Part shown: one piece after another, positions 7,343 through 9,815 of the stretch | How positions within the stretch are numbered: the stretch's first letter is position 1 | Layout: every line of letters starts with the position of its first letter | NCBI GenBank assembly: GCA_902791085.1 | Contig: CADAUN010000041.1 | Coordinates: 1 to 9,815, forward strand | Source: an uncultured Erysipelotrichaceae bacterium | GTDB lineage: Bacteria > Bacillota_I > Bacilli_A > RFN20 > CAG-826 | Reading direction: 5' to 3' | Length of the DNA: 9,815 bases | Translations under genes and position numbers: made by a program | The notes under the pieces: generated by a model | The model's database searches: none | The model's input: the letters and a program-made list of their open reading frames with translations, nothing else | Told to the model about the DNA's origin: nothing

Positions 7343-7371
7343 AAGGTAGCATCTTTCGATAAAATCGGCAA
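7343..7371 (-). promoter_or_regulatory. Candidate gmk-priA promoter
   Basis: Minus strand: -35 TTGCCG (7371-7366, 4 of 6 consensus bases), 17-base spacer, extended -10 TGC-TACCTT (hexamer 7348-7343). Predicted start about 7336, one base before the gmk ATG. Confidence 0.5.
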
Positions 7372-7385
7372 TAGGACGAATGTTT

Positions 7386-7417
7386 TTGACAAAAGAAATC
7401 TAGAATTTCGCTATAAT
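7386..7417 (+). promoter_or_regulatory. Candidate rqcH promoter, consensus hexamers
   Basis: TTGACA (7386-7391) and TATAAT (7412-7417) are both perfect consensus, though the 20-base spacer is longer than the 17 optimum. The predicted transcription start is about 7424, only 3 bases before the ATG at 7427. It is back to back with the gmk promoter. Confidence 0.65.
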
Positions 7418-7426
7418 GAATGTCCG

Positions 7427-8860
7427 ATGGAACTAAGACCTTTAAACGAAAACGATTGGAAGACTTATCTGCCTTTCTTACAAAAAGTGTTGGAAGGACG
7501 TTATCTTTCTTCTCCTTTGCTTTATAGCAAGGATACCTTTTTCTTTCGTCTTTCTTCTTCGTCCTATCGGCGACTGGTTCTTTCTTTAAACGGGGATTGC
7601 CCACGAATTTATCCGACGAATGAGCCTAGCGAAGGCCATTCTTTAGATAGCAAGACCATCGATGGATTACGGAAAGAATTATCCAATGTCTTTTTAGAAT
7701 CCATTTCTTTGCTTCCTAACGACCGCATCTTAAAAATGGTCTACACCAGGATTAACGATGTTTATAAAGAAGAAACGCACATTCTCTATGCAGAAATGAT
7801 CCCTCACCATGCGAATTTTATTTTGACCGATGCTAACGGAACAATTCTTTATGTCTATCGCCCTAGTGCTTTAGAAAGCAAACGGCCCTTAAGCAAGGGG
7901 CTACATTACGAATTGCCAACCCATCCATTCACCGAATGCCCTCCTTCTTCTTTTGTTTTAACGGATTATTTATCGGCATGCTTAAAAGCAGAAGAATGCC
8001 TCGCAGAAACACGGAAAAAAGAAAAATATGCACCACTTTTTCTAACATTAAAGCAAAAAGAAAAACGGTTGAAACGAAAGATTCAAAAACTAGAAGAAGA
8101 TTCTTTGGAAGCCTCTGCCCATACGGAAGATGGCAAAAAAGGCGACGCCATTTATACGTTACGGGAGGAAATCAAACCAAAATCTTCCTCTTTCTCTTAT
8201 GAAGGAGAAACCATTGCCTTAGATCCTTCTAAAACCTTGGCACAAAATGCAGAGGCATATTATCGCCGCGCCAAAAAAGCCAAAGAAACGTTAAAACAAA
8301 GCCAACATTTTTTAGCCGAAGCCAAAGAAGAAATGGAAACTTTGCAAACGACATTGCTTTCTTTGCCAACAGCCGACGAAAGCGTATTAGACGCTTTGTC
8401 CAAAGAATGTCTTCGTCCGCAAAAGCCAAATGCGGCTTCCAAAGCAAGCAAAAACGCTTCTTCTATTCTCTCTTCCGATGCATTGCCTTATGAAATTGTA
8501 GTCGATGGGGTACGAATTCTATTTGGCAAAAACGCCAAACAAAATTCTTTTTTGTCTTTCCTTTACGATACTGCCCCAAATCACCTTTGGTTTCATATTT
8601 TAGGACGGAGTGGCAGCCACGTGATGATTAAGGCTGAGCGTCCCTCTCCCGCTTTGATTCGTTTAGCGGCAGAAATTTGCCTCTATGAATCCAAACAAAA
8701 TGACGGTGACGTCATGATGTGCGAACGGAAAAACGTTCGTGCTGGGAAGACACCAGGCGAAGCCATTGTGAAAAGTTACGAAACCATCCATTTAAAAAAC
8801 GTTTCGCCCGAAACGAAACGTCTTTGCGAAACGGCAACGAAAATCCGTTCTTCTCATTAA
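7427..8860 (+). CDS. rqcH: RqcH/NFACT ribosome-quality-control protein, short form
   Basis: RqcH binds 50S subunits carrying stalled peptidyl-tRNA and recruits tRNA-Ala to add degradation-marking alanine tails. The 477 residues show an NFACT-N domain (about 1-165) with the functionally important Asp-Arg pair (Asp99-Arg100 in PNDRILKMV), PHHANFIL (126-133) and the family's GLHYELP (158-164); a coiled coil (about 185-228 and 275-312) flanking the ALDPSKTLAQNAEAYYRRAKKAKE block (264-287); and a C-terminal NFACT-R domain (about 354-457) with FGKNAKQN (366-373), LWFHILGRSGSHV (387-399) and AGKTPGEAIV (439-448). Bacillus RqcH is about 570 residues; the missing length corresponds to the helix-hairpin-helix region after NFACT-N, which I cannot find. 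The ATG at 7427 fits the promoter position; no ribosome site can fit before it. The stop overlaps that of ppa by 4 bases. Confidence 0.9.
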   Translation: MELRPLNENDWKTYLPFLQKVLEGRYLSSPLLYSKDTFFFRLSSSSYRRLVLSLNGDCPRIYPTNEPSEGHSLDSKTIDGLRKELSNVFLESISLLPNDRILKMVYTRINDVYKEETHILYAEMIPHHANFILTDANGTILYVYRPSALESKRPLSKGLHYELPTHPFTECPPSSFVLTDYLSACLKAEECLAETRKKEKYAPLFLTLKQKEKRLKRKIQKLEEDSLEASAHTEDGKKGDAIYTLREEIKPKSSSFSYEGETIALDPSKTLAQNAEAYYRRAKKAKETLKQSQHFLAEAKEEMETLQTTLLSLPTADESVLDALSKECLRPQKPNAASKASKNASSILSSDALPYEIVVDGVRILFGKNAKQNSFLSFLYDTAPNHLWFHILGRSGSHVMIKAERPSPALIRLAAEICLYESKQNDGDVMMCERKNVRAGKTPGEAIVKSYETIHLKNVSPETKRLCETATKIRSSH

Positions 8861-8869
8861 CGAGAAGAA
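8848..8869. terminator. Possible bidirectional hairpin at the rqcH/ppa stop codons
   Basis: TTCTTCTC-ATTAAC-GAGAAGAA is a perfect 8-base stem with a 6-base loop. The shared TTAA stop lies at its centre. Neither side has a strong U-tract (GATTTTCG on the ppa side, none on the rqcH side), so classical intrinsic termination is uncertain, but no other terminator is visible between the convergent genes. Confidence 0.4.
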
Positions 8870-9396
8870 GGAAAAGCCTTCTCATAAGCCAAAATGTCTT
8901 TGCGAATGGCTTCTTTGGCAGCCGCGGCATTACGCATCTCCTTGACCACCGTTGTTTTGCCATGTTCCAATTCTTTATATACGGTGAAAAAATGGGAGAT
9001 TTCTTCGGAAACATGCGACGGCAATTCCGCGATTTCGTGAAAGTTCTGATAAATGGGGTCATGCGAGCAAACCGCGATGATTTTTTCGTCTAATTTCCCG
9101 GTGTCTTCCATTTCCAATATGCCGATTGGAAACGCTTCAGTCAACGCCAAGGGGACGATAGGTTCAGAACAAATGACGAGAACGTCTAACGGATCGCCAT
9201 CTTCACTTAACGTATGAGGAATGAAGCCGTAATTCTGTGGATAATGCGTTGCCGTAAATAAAATGCGATCTAATATCAATGCGCCCGTTTCTTTGTCTAA
9301 TTCGTATTTGTTTTTGCTGCCGGCACTGATTTCAATGCAGGCAATAAAACGTTCAGGGGTAATGCGTTTTTTATCGACGCTGTGCCACAAATTCAT
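8857..9396 (-). CDS. ppa: Inorganic pyrophosphatase, family I (soluble)
   Basis: Hydrolyses pyrophosphate to phosphate in the cytosol, pulling nucleic-acid and protein synthesis forward. The 179 residues are full length. EISAGSKNKYELDKETG (22-38) supplies the active-site Lys and Glu, LDRIL (42-46) the Arg, HYPQNYGFIP (51-60) the Tyr, and SEDGDPLDVLV (64-74) is the family signature with metal-binding Asp66, Asp68 and Asp71; further ligands are Asp98, Asp103 and Lys105 in MEDTGKLDEKI, and FFTVYKELE (136-144) closes the site with Tyr140 and Lys141. The ATG at 9396 has AAGGAG 6 bases upstream and an extended -10 (TGATAAAAT, hexamer 9426-9421), giving a leader of about 18 bases. It is a single-gene unit, convergent with rqcH and divergent from the lipoprotein gene. 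Confidence 0.97.
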   Translation of the reverse strand: MNLWHSVDKKRITPERFIACIEISAGSKNKYELDKETGALILDRILFTATHYPQNYGFIPHTLSEDGDPLDVLVICSEPIVPLALTEAFPIGILEMEDTGKLDEKIIAVCSHDPIYQNFHEIAELPSHVSEEISHFFTVYKELEHGKTTVVKEMRNAAAAKEAIRKDILAYEKAFPSSR

Positions 9397-9401
9397 GATT
9401 T

Positions 9402-9408
9402 GCTCCTT
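9402..9408 (-). promoter_or_regulatory. Shine-Dalgarno site of ppa
   Basis: AAGGAGC on the minus strand; its AAGGAG core ends 6 bases before the ATG at 9396. A conventional ribosome site, in contrast to gmk, rqcH and the lipoprotein gene. Confidence 0.85.
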
Positions 9409-9420
9409 GTCTCTATTTTG

Positions 9421-9429
9421 ATTTTATCA
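9421..9429 (-). promoter_or_regulatory. Candidate ppa promoter (extended -10)
   Basis: Minus-strand TGATAAAAT is an extended -10; TTTCAT at 17 bases upstream is a weak -35. Predicted start near 9414. Confidence 0.5.
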
Positions 9430-9452
9430 CTTCCACTATCTCTATGAAATTG

Positions 9453-9461
9453 TGCTAGACT
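9453..9461 (+). promoter_or_regulatory. Candidate promoter of the lipoprotein gene (extended -10)
   Basis: TGCTAGACT is an extended -10 whose hexamer ends 7 bases before the GTG at 9469; predicted transcription start 9468-9469. TTCCAC at 9431-9436 is at best a weak -35 at 19 bases. An in-frame TGA at 9445-9447 excludes a longer protein start. Confidence 0.45.
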
Positions 9462-9468
9462 ATGCTTC

Positions 9469-9815
9469 GTGAAGAAACGTGTTCTCGCTTATCTCTTTCT
9501 TTTTCTATTATGCGCTTGCCAAGCGGAGAGCAAAGTCCCCGCGACCGATCTTTCGAAACCTTATTGGATTTATCGAAATGGCGATCTTTTTGCCGCCGAT
9601 TGGGAAGAAGATACTGTGACGGATTTAACTCATTCTGACAATGCAAACGATTTGCTTTCTGAAATGGGTGACGGCACTGCCGCAACGTTTCTAAAAATAT
9701 CGGATTCTTGTCATGCCTGTCAGACTTTTGAACCAACCTTAAAAAAGTTTTTGCAAACCACTTTTGTCGATTTGATTTGTTGGCGGGCACAAGATAACGA
9801 TTTTCTTTCGAATCG
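9469..9815 (+). CDS. Secreted lipoprotein with thioredoxin-like CxxC, partial
   Basis: The visible 115 residues begin with KKR, then a hydrophobic segment VLAYLFLFLL and a lipobox LCAC with Cys17 as the probable lipidated residue (Cys at -2 is unusual but tolerated), so the protein should be anchored outside the membrane. After a linker, FLKISDSCHACQTFEPTLKKF (about 74-94) carries Cys81-His-Ala-Cys84, the arrangement of thioredoxin-fold oxidoreductases, with a helix following and a strand FVDLICW (99-105) after it. A surface role in disulfide handling is the simplest inference, but only half of a fold is visible before the window ends. The GTG start is forced: an in-frame stop lies 22 bases upstream and no other start gives a signal peptide. 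No ribosome site is seen. No gene family name is offered. Confidence 0.72.
   Translation, partial: MKKRVLAYLFLFLLCACQAESKVPATDLSKPYWIYRNGDLFAADWEEDTVTDLTHSDNANDLLSEMGDGTAATFLKISDSCHACQTFEPTLKKFLQTTFVDLICWRAQDNDFLSN

Noticed and set aside
7336..7392. Longer gmk start at an in-frame TTG (7392)
   Set aside because: It adds 19 residues before the family start and would lie upstream of the predicted promoter and across the rqcH control region.
7313..7426. Longer rqcH start at 7313 with 38 extra residues
   Set aside because: It would overlap the gmk coding region and promoter and lie upstream of the TATAAT at 7412; the family match begins at 7427.
9455..9790. Minus-strand reading frame opposite the lipoprotein
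   Set aside because: It is low-complexity basic sequence without start signals, antisense to a frame with a clear signal peptide and CxxC.

Overview
The window comes from a bacterium of the Firmicutes, most likely a Bacilli/Erysipelotrichia-type or Mollicutes-related lineage. The order gmk, priA, rsmB-like, rlmN, prpC, prkC is a reduced version of the conserved Bacillus gmk-rpoZ-coaBC-priA-def-fmt-rsmB-rlmN-prpC-prkC-rsgA region. TGA is a real stop codon: rlmN, prpC and the DUF1904-like gene all end with it, so this is not a code-4 mollicute. Shine-Dalgarno sites of the AAGGAGG type precede several genes. No stretch of 300 bases lacks a gene; the longest gap is about 117 bases (4432-4548). 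I see no tRNA, rRNA, CRISPR array or insertion sequence.

Minus strand, 7335 down to 1 (read right to left): gmk and priA form one tight unit with a 9-base gap. After the 4432-4548 gap, which holds a candidate extended -10 promoter, come a DUF1904/tautomerase-like protein with an acidic tail, an RsmB-family protein, rlmN, prpC (PP2C phosphatase) and prkC (Ser/Thr kinase, cut by the window edge). The last three are packed, with rlmN/prpC and prpC/prkC overlapping. The unit joins translation maintenance (RsmB-like, RlmN) to a phosphatase/kinase signalling pair, as in Bacillus.

Plus strand, 7427-8860: rqcH, the ribosome-associated quality-control factor that adds C-terminal alanine tails, is divergent from gmk. 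Minus strand, 8857-9396: ppa, family I inorganic pyrophosphatase, converges on rqcH, and the two genes share the bases TTAA as their stop codons inside a perfect inverted repeat. Plus strand, 9469 to the edge: the start of a secreted lipoprotein with a thioredoxin-like CxxC, divergent from ppa.

Most interesting: (1) the protein at the rsmB locus has lost both catalytic cysteines and the SAM-binding loop while the frame stays intact; (2) the kinase activation loop has acidic residues where PrkC/PknB carry their regulatory threonines; (3) gmk, rqcH and the lipoprotein each have a -10 element only 7-9 bases before the start codon, which predicts leaderless mRNAs; (4) RqcH appears to lack its helix-hairpin-helix domain.
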